The notes beneath the pieces are model-generated. The model saw only the letters and a list, made by a program, of their open reading frames with translations. It was not told where the DNA came from and searched no databases. Shown in pieces: positions 6,778 to 12,680 of a stretch of 15,881 bases of DNA (positions are counted from its first letter, which is position 1; each line of letters begins with the position of its first letter). Both the position numbers and the translations under genes were made by a program. Origin of the DNA: JAIBBG01 sp043748015 (GTDB lineage Bacteria > Bacteroidota > Bacteroidia > Flavobacteriales_D > Sanyastnellaceae); assembly GCA_043748015.1 (NCBI GenBank), contig JAYTOA010000191.1:1-15881 (forward strand), given 5' to 3'.

Positions 6778-7071
6778 ATGAAAGAAATCCTCATACGCCC
6801 ACTGGTGACCGAGAAAATGACTGCTATCACTGAGAAGCAGGGCAAATTCGGCTTCATAGTGAATAAAGACGCCAACAAAATCGAAATTAAGAAAGCGATT
6901 GAAGAGGCTTACAAAGTTGATGTGGTAACGGTGAACACCATCCGTTACGATGGAAAGCGCAAATTCAGATACACTGCAAAGGGTATCATCGAAGGTCGCT
7001 CTGCCGGATACAAAAAGGCCATCGTTAAGCTCAAAGCTGGTGATACTATTGATTTCTACGCCAACGTTTAA
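6778..7071 (+). CDS. rplW: 50S ribosomal protein uL23 (L23)
   Basis: uL23 sits at the polypeptide exit and docks trigger factor, SRP and the SecYEG channel. It has 97 residues, family length. It opens ILIRPLVTEKMTAITEKQGK; E12 in VTEK corresponds to the E. coli Glu18 that contacts trigger factor. It continues with the conserved VNTIRYDGKRK and AGYKKAIVKLKAGDTIDF. The start codon MKEILIRP is six bases after the rplD stop. The bases AGAAGCC before it are a poor ribosome-binding match, so reinitiation after rplD is likely. Confidence 0.96.
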   Translation: MKEILIRPLVTEKMTAITEKQGKFGFIVNKDANKIEIKKAIEEAYKVDVVTVNTIRYDGKRKFRYTAKGIIEGRSAGYKKAIVKLKAGDTIDFYANV

Positions 7072-7085
7072 TATACTGACGGAAA

Positions 7086-7910
7086 ATGGGTATTAAAAAA
7101 TTAAATCCGGTAACTGCAGGTACAAGGCATAAAGTAGCTCTCACATTTGATGAGATAACTACCAGCAAGCCTCACAAACCTTTGCTTGTTCCGAAGAAAA
7201 AGACTGGTGGTCGCAATAACCAAGGTAAACGCACTATGCGTCATATCGGTGGCGGTCACAAACAGAAATATCGTTTGGTTGACTTCAAACGTGACAAACA
7301 TGATGTAACCGCAAAGGTTCTTACGGTGGAGTACGATCCAAATCGTACAGCACGGATCGCCCTTGTTGAGTATGCTGATGGTGAAAAACGCTACATCATT
7401 GCTCCTCAAGGATTGAAAGTAGGTCAAAACCTCATGAGTGGAACTGCTGCTGCTCCGGAAGTTGGAAACGCAATGTACCTGAAGGATATTCCATTGGGAA
7501 CGAACGTTCACAATATTGAAATGAAGCCTGGCAAAGGTGGTTCTATCGCACGCAGTGCTGGTAGTTACGCTCAGCTGACTTCGCGTGATGGTCGTTATGC
7601 AGTAATCACAATGCCATCCGGCGAGAATCGTTTGATCCTCGGTGAATGCATCGCTACAATTGGTGTTGTTTCAAACTCTGAACATAACCTTCAGATTTCG
7701 GGTAAGGCTGGTCGCTCTCGTTGGCTTGGTCGTAAGCCTCGCGTTCGTGGTGTAGCCATGAATCCTGTTGATCACCCGATGGGTGGTGGAGAAGGACGTC
7801 AGTCTGGTGGTCTTCCTCGCTCACGCAAAGGATTACCGGCTAAAGGCTATAAAACACGTCATCCTAAGAATAAGTCTAACCGTTTCATTTTGGAACGCAG
7901 AAAGAAATAA
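7086..7910 (+). CDS. rplB: 50S ribosomal protein uL2 (L2)
   Basis: uL2 is among the most conserved 50S proteins; it supports subunit association, tRNA binding and peptidyl transfer. It has 274 residues, as usual. GRNNQGKRTMRHIGGGHKQK (42-61) starts the RNA-binding core. The middle shows VHNIEMKPGKGGSIARSAGS and the C-terminal part MNPVDHPMGGGEGR. H230 in that last motif matches E. coli His229, needed for activity. The basic tail KSNRFILERRKK is present. Only 8 bases separate it from rpsS. No oddities were seen. Confidence 0.98.
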   Translation: MGIKKLNPVTAGTRHKVALTFDEITTSKPHKPLLVPKKKTGGRNNQGKRTMRHIGGGHKQKYRLVDFKRDKHDVTAKVLTVEYDPNRTARIALVEYADGEKRYIIAPQGLKVGQNLMSGTAAAPEVGNAMYLKDIPLGTNVHNIEMKPGKGGSIARSAGSYAQLTSRDGRYAVITMPSGENRLILGECIATIGVVSNSEHNLQISGKAGRSRWLGRKPRVRGVAMNPVDHPMGGGEGRQSGGLPRSRKGLPAKGYKTRHPKNKSNRFILERRKK

Positions 7911-7918
7911 GATAAGAA

Positions 7919-8188
7919 ATGGCAAGGTCACTTAAAAAACCACCGTTCATTCACTACAAGCTTGCAAAGCGTGTGGATGAGTCACAGGCAACAGGCAAGA
8001 AGAACGTAATTAAGACTTGGAGCAGAGCTTCAACGATTACGCCGGACTTCGTAGGTCTCACAGTAGCTGTGCACAACGGAAAACAATTTATTCCTGTTTA
8101 TGTAACAGAGAACATGGTAGGACACAAGCTCGGTGAGTTTTCACCAACGCGCAAGTTCACCGGTCACTCAGGTAACAGAAAAGGATAA
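7919..8188 (+). CDS. rpsS: 30S ribosomal protein uS19 (S19)
   Basis: uS19 binds the 30S head with uS13 and contacts the intersubunit bridge to the large subunit. It has 89 residues. MARSLKKPPFIHYKL, TWSRASTITPDFVGLTVAVH, NGKQFIPVYVTENMVGHKLG and EFSPTRKFTGH are textbook family blocks. The start is unambiguous, preceded by AATAAGATAAGAA. The gene sits 8 bases after rplB and 29 before rplV, in the standard order. Confidence 0.97.
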   Translation: MARSLKKPPFIHYKLAKRVDESQATGKKNVIKTWSRASTITPDFVGLTVAVHNGKQFIPVYVTENMVGHKLGEFSPTRKFTGHSGNRKG

Positions 8189-8217
8189 TTAACAACCACG
8201 ATAAAGAATTAAGAATC

Positions 8218-8610
8218 ATGGGAGCTCGTAAAAAGCTAATGGCTGATAGAATGAAAGAGGAGCGTAAAAGCAAGTCTTTCGCTAGATTGAATAATGAACC
8301 TTCATCACCAAGGAAGATGCGCCTCGTGGCTGACATCATTCGTGGAAAAGAAGTATTCGCAGCCCTGGGAATATTGAAATTCACACGTAAGCACGCCGCT
8401 GTGCCGTTGGAGAAGCTTCTCCGTTCGGCTATCAGTAACTGGCAGGCAAAGAACAGTGGCAGTGATGTAGCTGACGTAAATCTTATTGTGAAGGACATAA
8501 CTGTTGATGGCGGTCGTATGCTTAAGCGCATCAGCCCGGCTCCACAAGGTCGTGCTCACAGGATTCGCAAGCGAAGCAATCACGTAACTATCATTTTGGA
8601 TAAAAAATAA
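8218..8610 (+). CDS. rplV: 50S ribosomal protein uL22 (L22)
   Basis: uL22 touches all 23S rRNA domains; its beta-hairpin lines the exit tunnel opposite uL4. It has 130 residues, about 20 more than E. coli, mainly from a charged N-terminal extension (MGARKKLMADRMKEERKSKS) seen in Bacteroidota relatives. The core SPRKMRLVADIIRGK, the hairpin region GRMLKRISPAPQGRAHRIRK and the end SNHVTIILDKK are clear. Starting at the internal M8 or M12 would still keep the core, so the exact start is slightly uncertain. The MGARKK start is favoured by its ATG and an A-rich leader. Confidence 0.95.
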   Translation: MGARKKLMADRMKEERKSKSFARLNNEPSSPRKMRLVADIIRGKEVFAALGILKFTRKHAAVPLEKLLRSAISNWQAKNSGSDVADVNLIVKDITVDGGRMLKRISPAPQGRAHRIRKRSNHVTIILDKK

Positions 8611-8625
8611 AAGAAGCGAATAAGC

Positions 8626-9441
8626 ATGGGACAAAAATGTAACCCGATAGGATTAAGACTTGGCTTTATTAAAGGCTGGGACAGCAATTGGTACGGTGGC
8701 AACGATTACGGCGATAAAATCGCTGAAGATGATAAGATCCGAAAGTATCTGATGGCGCGTCTGAAAAAGGCTTCTGTTTCCAAAATTGTAATTGAGCGCA
8801 CATTAAAGCTCGTTACAGTTACTATAAATACTGCCCGTCCGGGTGTGATTATCGGTAAAGCTGGAGCCGAAGTAGATAAGCTGAAAGAAGAATTGAAAAA
8901 GATTACCGGTAAGGATATCCAGATCAACATCTTCGAAATTAAGCGCCCAGAATTGGATGCACGTTTGGTGGCTGATGGTATCTGCCGCCAGATTGAAGGC
9001 CGTATTTCGTATCGTCGCGCTGTTAAGATGACAATTCAGACGAGCATGAGAATGGGTGCTGAAGGAATTAAGGTGACTGTTGCTGGTCGTGTGAATGGTG
9101 CTGAGATTGCACGTTCTGAGACTTTCAAAGAAGGACGTACTCCACTTCACACTTTGCGCGCAGACATTGATTATCATCACGCTGAGGCTCACACAGCTTA
9201 CGGTCGTATCGGTGTGAAAGTATGGATTTGCCGCGGTGAAGTTTATGGAAAGAGAGATCTTGCTCCAAACTTTGGACAGGCAGCTCAACAAAGAAGATCT
9301 GGTGGTGCCCCAATGGGTCGCGATGATAGAAGAGGTGGTGGTGATAGAAGAGATGGTGGTCGCGGTGGAAATCGTGGCGGCGGAAACCGCGGTGGTAGTC
9401 CAGGCGGCGCAGGCGGTCGCGGCGGAGAACGCAGATCATAA
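8626..9441 (+). CDS. rpsC: 30S ribosomal protein uS3 (S3) with Gly/Arg tail
   Basis: uS3 forms the mRNA entry channel with uS4 and uS5 and has helicase activity. It has 271 residues against 233 in E. coli. The N-domain begins MGQKCNPIGLRLG. The KH domain has the GXXG loop GKAG (77-80) in RPGVIIGKAGAEV. The C-domain has RMGAEGIKVTVAGRVNGAEIAR and VKVWICRGEVYGKR. Past about residue 223 comes a low-complexity tail (224-271) of GG, RGG and DDRR units, for example GGRGGNRGGGNRGG, probably disordered and RNA-binding. The tail codons use mixed Gly codons, so it is not a simple triplet expansion. A hairpin-bearing 79-base spacer follows. Confidence 0.97.
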   Translation: MGQKCNPIGLRLGFIKGWDSNWYGGNDYGDKIAEDDKIRKYLMARLKKASVSKIVIERTLKLVTVTINTARPGVIIGKAGAEVDKLKEELKKITGKDIQINIFEIKRPELDARLVADGICRQIEGRISYRRAVKMTIQTSMRMGAEGIKVTVAGRVNGAEIARSETFKEGRTPLHTLRADIDYHHAEAHTAYGRIGVKVWICRGEVYGKRDLAPNFGQAAQQRRSGGAPMGRDDRRGGGDRRDGGRGGNRGGGNRGGSPGGAGGRGGERRS

Positions 9442-9443
9442 AA

Positions 9444-9496
9444 GTCGTGTTTCATCACGTCGACAAAAAGAGATAAAGATGTGATTCATCACATCT
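9444..9496 (+). repeat. Two tandem hairpins in the rpsC-rplP spacer
   Basis: Unit one has CGTG (9446-9449) pairing with CACG (9456-9459); outer GTCG (9444-9447) and CGAC (9461-9464) offer an alternative pairing. Unit two is the cleanest member in the window: AGATGTGA-TTCA-TCACATCT (9477-9496), eight perfect pairs with a four-base loop, followed by CAACAAAAGG. The units lie about 33 bases apart. The leader to rplP is A-rich and there is no T-tract. Confidence 0.72.
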
Positions 9497-9520
9497 CAAC
9501 AAAAGGATAAAAAGAAGGTC

Positions 9521-9940
9521 ATGTTACAACCGAAAAGAACAAAATATAGAAAGCAACAGAAAGGCAAGATCAAAGGACTCGCACATCGCGGTTCGCAGCT
9601 TGCCTTCGGAAGTTTCGCTATCAAAACAATGGATGAAGGCTTTTTGACTTCACGCCAGATCGAGGCAGCTCGTGTTGCCCTCACTCGTTTTATGAAACGT
9701 GAAGGTAAAGTTTGGATTCGCATATTTCCTGACAAACCACTTACGCGTAAGCCTGCAGAGGTTCGTATGGGTAAGGGTAAGGGTGCTCCGGAATTGTGGG
9801 TAGCTGTGATGAAGCCGGGAAGAATTCTGTTTGAAGCTGAGGGCGTTCCGTTGGCTACAGCACAAGAAGCTCTTCGCCTGGCAGCTCAGAAATTACCTTG
9901 CCGCACGAAGTTTATTGTACGTCCAGATTACACCGAATAA
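9521..9940 (+). CDS. rplP: 50S ribosomal protein uL16 (L16)
   Basis: uL16 organises the A site and is a late 50S assembly factor. It has 139 residues. MLQPKRTKYRKQQKGKIKG, RGSQLAFGSFA, VRMGKGKGAPELWVAVMKPG and LAAQKLPCRTKFI are diagnostic. R82 in VRMGKGKG is the position of E. coli Arg81, hydroxylated by the oxygenase RoxA (YcfD); the acceptor residue is present but modification cannot be inferred. The leader GAAGGTC before ATG is a weak Shine-Dalgarno at best. The gene ends 11 bases before rpmC. Confidence 0.97.
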   Translation: MLQPKRTKYRKQQKGKIKGLAHRGSQLAFGSFAIKTMDEGFLTSRQIEAARVALTRFMKREGKVWIRIFPDKPLTRKPAEVRMGKGKGAPELWVAVMKPGRILFEAEGVPLATAQEALRLAAQKLPCRTKFIVRPDYTE

Positions 9941-9951
9941 TAATTGAAGCA

Positions 9952-10146
9952 ATGAAAGCATCAGAAATTAAAAATATGGCCGAGAAGGATATTCTCGAGA
10001 AAATGGCAGAAGAAAAAGCTGCTTTGGCTAAAATGAAGTTCGGTCACAATATCGCCGGTACTGAAAATCCAATGAAGATCCGCTTTAAACGTCGCGAAAT
10101 TGCTCGCTACATGACGGAACTTACTGCAAGAAAAAACAACGCATAA
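9952..10146 (+). CDS. rpmC: 50S ribosomal protein uL29 (L29)
   Basis: uL29 is a two-helix protein at the tunnel exit beside uL23. It has 64 residues, family length. MKASEIKNMAEKDI, the EKMAEEKAALAKMKFGHN helix and KIRFKRREIARYMTELTARK match the family. The ATG at 9952 follows AATTGAAGCA. The same frame is open from 9898, but that extension (18 residues) overlaps the 3' end of rplP and is not family sequence, so it was rejected. Confidence 0.95.
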   Translation: MKASEIKNMAEKDILEKMAEEKAALAKMKFGHNIAGTENPMKIRFKRREIARYMTELTARKNNA

Positions 10147-10158
10147 TATTCGCGAAAA

Positions 10159-10413
10159 ATGGAAAGAAATCTTCGTAAAGAAAGAACAGGTGTAGTAACC
10201 TCGAATAAGATGGATAAGTCCATCGTGGTTACGGTTGAAACAAAAATCATGCACCCGAAATACGGTAAGTTCGTGAAGCAATCAAAGAAGTTCATGGCTC
10301 ATGACGAGAAGGGTGAGAGCGGAATTGGTGACACAGTTAAAATCATGGAAACCCGTCCTATCAGCAAATTGAAGCGCTGGAGATTGGTTGAAGTGTTGGA
10401 GAAAGCGAAATAA
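10159..10413 (+). CDS. rpsQ: 30S ribosomal protein uS17 (S17)
   Basis: uS17 is an early 30S assembly protein binding the 5' domain of 16S rRNA, with an OB fold. It has 84 residues. RKERTGVVTSNKMDKSIVV, KIMHPKYGKFVKQSKKF, AHDEKGESGIGDTVKIMETR and PISKLKRWRLVEV are all classic. The ATG follows GCGAAAA, 12 bases after rpmC. This gene closes the S10-type block; the next spacer is 120 bases and structured. Confidence 0.97.
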   Translation: MERNLRKERTGVVTSNKMDKSIVVTVETKIMHPKYGKFVKQSKKFMAHDEKGESGIGDTVKIMETRPISKLKRWRLVEVLEKAK

Positions 10414-10435
10414 GCTTTTCTCTAAACGCGAAAAG

Positions 10436-10515
10436 GACAAACCGGGTTTGTCACTTAAGAATAAGCAGAGGCAAGTAGTTACTTGTCAAAAAATATAAGA
10501 TGGCTTTATACCATC
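10436..10515 (+). repeat. Three hairpins in the rpsQ-rplN spacer
   Basis: Unit one is GACAAAC-CGG-GTTTGTC (10436-10452), seven pairs. Unit two (10470-10487) is GGCAAGT-AGTT-ACTTGTC, seven pairs counting one G-T. Unit three is GATGG/CCATC (10499-10515) around a seven-base loop containing TTTA. Starts lie 34 and 29 bases apart, similar to the other spacers, and an A/C-rich run then precedes rplN. Only unit three resembles the TTTA family; the first two share placement and size rather than sequence. The spacer separates the S10 and spc blocks. Confidence 0.6.
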
Positions 10516-10533
10516 AAAACAACAAACAAGAAG

Positions 10534-10902
10534 ATGATACAAAACGAATCACGTCTGAAAGTAGCTGATAACAGCGGTGCCCGCGAGGTATTGGTTATTC
10601 GTGTACTTGGTGGTACACGCAGACGATACGCATCCATTGGCGATCAGGTAGTTGTAACTGTAAAAGATGCACTTCCAAGTGGTAACGTAAAGAAGGGTAC
10701 TGTCTCTAAAGCAGTCATCGTTCGCACGAAGAAGGAAGTTCGTCGTCCCGATGGATCATATATCCGTTTTGACGATAACGCAGTAGTATTACTAAATACA
10801 GCTGGAGAATTGCGCGGCACGCGTATCTTTGGCCCCGTTGCCAGAGAGCTAAGAGAGAAGGATTACATGAAAATCATCTCACTTGCGCCTGAAGTAATTT
10901 AA
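10534..10902 (+). CDS. rplN: 50S ribosomal protein uL14 (L14)
   Basis: uL14 lies at the subunit interface and binds the silencing factor RsfS. It has 122 residues, exactly family length from the ATG at 10534 (MIQNESRLKVADNSGARE). Other hallmarks are IGDQVVVTVKDALPSG, KKEVRRPDGSYIRFDDNAVV and GTRIFGPVARELR. An in-frame TTG at 10483 would add 17 residues, but that extension lies over the third spacer hairpin and matches nothing, so it was rejected. It begins the spc-type block; no separate promoter is clear. Confidence 0.97.
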   Translation: MIQNESRLKVADNSGAREVLVIRVLGGTRRRYASIGDQVVVTVKDALPSGNVKKGTVSKAVIVRTKKEVRRPDGSYIRFDDNAVVLLNTAGELRGTRIFGPVARELREKDYMKIISLAPEVI

Positions 10903-10908
10903 TTGAAA

Positions 10909-10986
10909 GGACACTTAGTGCCAAAGCTGTCAGTGAGTTAGCTTTGCGGCATTTGGAAATAGGCAGATTTGACAGGGTAGACCTGT
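10909..10986 (+). other. Structured rplN-rplX spacer
   Basis: This spacer is 102 bases. TGCC (10919-10922) plus AAAGCT (10923-10928) pair with AGCTTT (10940-10945) plus GGCA (10948-10951), ten pairs with a two-base bulge and an 11-base loop. Overlapping it, GG-A-CAC-TTA-GTG-CC (10909-10922) could form a competing small hairpin. ACAGG-GTAGA-CCTGT (10972-10986) follows just before the A-rich rplX leader. The two overlapping stems cannot form together, so a switch is conceivable but unproven. Confidence 0.5.
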
Positions 10987-11004
10987 TACAAAAAACAAAC
11001 GACA

Positions 11005-11328
11005 ATGTTTAAAAGACTTAAAGTAAAAAAAGGCGACATGGTAGTAGTGACTACCGGTGACCACAAGAGCACAAAGCCTGCTCGTATTGTGGAAGTTGAT
11101 CGCAAGACTGAGCGTGTCATTGTTGAAGGTGTGAACATGGTGAAAAAACACCGTAAGCCTTCAGCGCAGAATCCTCAGGGTGGCATTGAGACCATCGCTG
11201 CAGGTATTCACATCAGCAACGTTAAAGTTGTAGATGCGAAGGGGAATGCAACTCGCGTTGGTCGCAGAAGAAATTCAGAAGGTAAATTAGAACGTTTCTC
11301 TAAAAAATCAGGGGAGGCCATCAAATGA
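11005..11328 (+). CDS. rplX: 50S ribosomal protein uL24 (L24)
   Basis: uL24 initiates 50S assembly and sits at the tunnel exit. It has 107 residues. The KOW-type start KVKKGDMVVVTTGDHK is clear, then PARIVEVDRKTERVIVEGVN, MVKKHRKPSAQNPQGGI and the tail RVGRRRNSEGKLERFSKKSG. The start MFKRLKVKKGD follows an A/C-rich stretch. The stop overlaps the rplE start by four bases (ATGA), implying tight translational coupling. Its last codons contain the purine-rich GGGGAGG that may serve as the rplE ribosome-binding site. Confidence 0.96.
   Translation: MFKRLKVKKGDMVVVTTGDHKSTKPARIVEVDRKTERVIVEGVNMVKKHRKPSAQNPQGGIETIAAGIHISNVKVVDAKGNATRVGRRRNSEGKLERFSKKSGEAIK
11311..11317 (+). promoter_or_regulatory. 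Strong Shine-Dalgarno-like site for rplE
   Basis: GGGGAGG lies seven bases before the rplE ATG, inside the rplX coding end (Ser-Gly-Glu-Ala). It is the best match to the anti-Shine-Dalgarno sequence at any start in this window; most other starts have A-rich leaders. It may be a real site or a by-product of the SGEA codons. Confidence 0.5.
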
Positions 11329-11873
11329 AATACGCTCCACGTTTAAGATCAAAGTACCAGGAGGAAATTGCTCCGAAGTTGAAAACTCGTTTTGAGTATA
11401 CTTCGATCATGCAAGTTCCTAAAATCACAAAGATTTGCCTCAATCAGGGCTTGGGAAAAGCAACAGCCGATAAAAAGATAATCGATGCTGCTGTTGATGA
11501 AATGACTATGATTGCCGGTCAGAAGGCGATGGCGACCAATGCTACAAAGGACATTTCTAACTTTAAACTCCGCAAGGGTGTTGCAGTTGGAGCGAAGGTG
11601 ACTTTGCGCGGCGATCAAATGTACGATTTCCTTGATAGATTGATTTCAGTTTCATTACCAAGAACACGTGACTTCCGTGGTGTTAAGTCCTCAGGTTTTG
11701 ATGGTCGTGGCAACTTCACTTTCGGAGTGAAAGAGCAGATCATTTTCCCTGAAATCGACTTGGATAAGATCAAGCAGATCAACGGAATGGATATTACGGT
11801 TGTAACAACTGCTCAAACTAACGAAGAAGCGAAAGCTCTTCTTGAAGAATTTGGATTTCCTTTTACAAAATAA
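11325..11873 (+). CDS. rplE: 50S ribosomal protein uL5 (L5)
   Basis: uL5 binds 5S rRNA in the central protuberance and contacts P-site tRNA. It has 182 residues. It starts MKYAPRLRSKYQEEIAPKL. Family blocks are VPKITKICLNQGLGKA, SNFKLRKGVAVGAKVTLRG, RDFRGVKSSGFDGRGNFTFG and EQIIFPEIDLDKI. The ATG overlaps the rplX stop. In E. coli this start is where S8 represses the spc operon; here it lies in an overlap, with no spacer in which an S8-site mimic could form upstream. Confidence 0.97.
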   Translation: MKYAPRLRSKYQEEIAPKLKTRFEYTSIMQVPKITKICLNQGLGKATADKKIIDAAVDEMTMIAGQKAMATNATKDISNFKLRKGVAVGAKVTLRGDQMYDFLDRLISVSLPRTRDFRGVKSSGFDGRGNFTFGVKEQIIFPEIDLDKIKQINGMDITVVTTAQTNEEAKALLEEFGFPFTK

Positions 11874-11890
11874 CAATAGGAAGAAAAACA

Positions 11891-12160
11891 ATGGCTAAGG
11901 AATCAATGAAAGCGCGTGAGCGCAAGAGAATCAGGCTGGTAGAGCAATACGCTAAGAAGCGTGCAGAACTCAAGAAAGCCGGTGACTGGGATGCATTGCA
12001 AAAGTTGCCTCGCAACAGCAGCGCGGTGCGAGTGCGTAACCGTTGCAGCCTGACCGGGCGTCCAAGAGGATACATGGCACAATTCGGTTTATGCCGAAAC
12101 CAGTTCCGTGAACTCGCTCTTGACGGCAGAATCCCGGGAGTGAAAAAAGCCAGCTGGTAA
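11891..12160 (+). CDS. rpsN: 30S ribosomal protein uS14 (S14), zinc-free form
   Basis: uS14 completes the 30S head. It has 89 residues, between the 61-residue zinc form and the 101-residue E. coli form, and of the length I recall in flavobacteria. MAKESMKARERKR begins it; LPRNSSAVRVRNRC, GRPRGYMAQFGLCR and the end GRIPGVKKASW are diagnostic. Where the zinc form has CxxC-x12-CxxC, this protein has Cys52, Thr55, Cys68 and Gln71. Half the ligands are therefore present, and zinc binding is unlikely. The leader AATAGGAAGAAAAACA has a weak AGGA. A 98-base structured spacer follows. Confidence 0.96.
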   Translation: MAKESMKARERKRIRLVEQYAKKRAELKKAGDWDALQKLPRNSSAVRVRNRCSLTGRPRGYMAQFGLCRNQFRELALDGRIPGVKKASW

Positions 12161-12177
12161 AAGCATATCAGTTGAGC

Positions 12178-12243
12178 CTTGTTCGAAAGGACAAGTGCCG
12201 ATGAAAGAAAAATAGAAGTACAGGATTCAGAAGAACTGATTCC
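12178..12243 (+). other. Two hairpins in the rpsN-rpsH spacer
   Basis: CTTGTTC-GAAA-GGACAAG (12178-12195) makes seven pairs including one G-T, closed by a GAAA loop of the stable GNRA class, which favours function as RNA. Downstream, GGATTCAG (12223-12230) pairs with CTGATTCC (12236-12243) around AAGAA with one T-T mismatch. No T-tract is present. They differ in loop from the TTTA/TTCA family. Because they directly precede rpsH, an autoregulatory role for uS8 is a possible reading, but no S8-binding signature is evident. Confidence 0.55.
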
Positions 12244-12258
12244 AAAAACAATAGAAAA

Positions 12259-12654
12259 ATGTTTACAGATCCAATCGCAGATTATTTGACCCGCATCAGG
12301 AATGCTCAGACGGCCCGTCACAAGGTTGTGGAAATTCCTGCGTCAAACCTGAAAAAGGAAATCACCAAGATCCTTCACGAGAAAGGTTATATCCTCAATT
12401 TCAAATTTGATGAGGGTAAGCCTGGTATTATCAAGATCGCTTTGAAATACAACGCTAAAACGAAGGCTCCGGCCATTTCGAATATCCAACGCGTATCAAC
12501 ACCTGGTCACCGGAAGTATACCGGTACTGATGAGTTGCCGCGTATCCTCAACGGATTGGGTATCGCTGTTGTCTCTACATCGAAAGGTGTAATGAGCGAC
12601 AAGGAAGCTCGCACTCAAGGTGTTGGTGGTGAAGTATTATGTTTTGTTTACTAA
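12259..12654 (+). CDS. rpsH: 30S ribosomal protein uS8 (S8)
   Basis: uS8 binds the central domain of 16S rRNA and in E. coli represses the spc operon. It has 131 residues. DPIADYLTRIRNAQ, VEIPASNLKKEITKILHEKG, the middle segment ISNIQRVSTPGHRKYTG and the C-terminal STSKGVMSDKEARTQGVGGE (the conserved STS-GV loop that grips RNA), ending CFVY, are clear. The ATG follows CAATAGAAAA. The spacer just upstream contains two hairpins. No oddity in the protein. Confidence 0.97.
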   Translation: MFTDPIADYLTRIRNAQTARHKVVEIPASNLKKEITKILHEKGYILNFKFDEGKPGIIKIALKYNAKTKAPAISNIQRVSTPGHRKYTGTDELPRILNGLGIAVVSTSKGVMSDKEARTQGVGGEVLCFVY

Positions 12655-12680
12655 GAATAACAGTTAAAATTTTTTGACCA

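Noticed and set aside
9898..9951. Longer rpmC frame overlapping rplP
   Set aside because: The 18 additional residues are an out-of-frame reading of the rplP end; uL29 homology starts at the ATG at 9952.
10483..10533. Upstream TTG start for rplN
   Set aside because: Would add 17 non-family residues across a spacer hairpin; the ATG at 10534 gives the standard 122-residue uL14.
10939..10946. Internal promoter (TAGCTTTG matches TAnnTTTG) before rplX
   Set aside because: No TTG box 17-23 bases upstream, and the bases are part of a stem with AAAGCT; a six-base match is expected by chance in a window this size.
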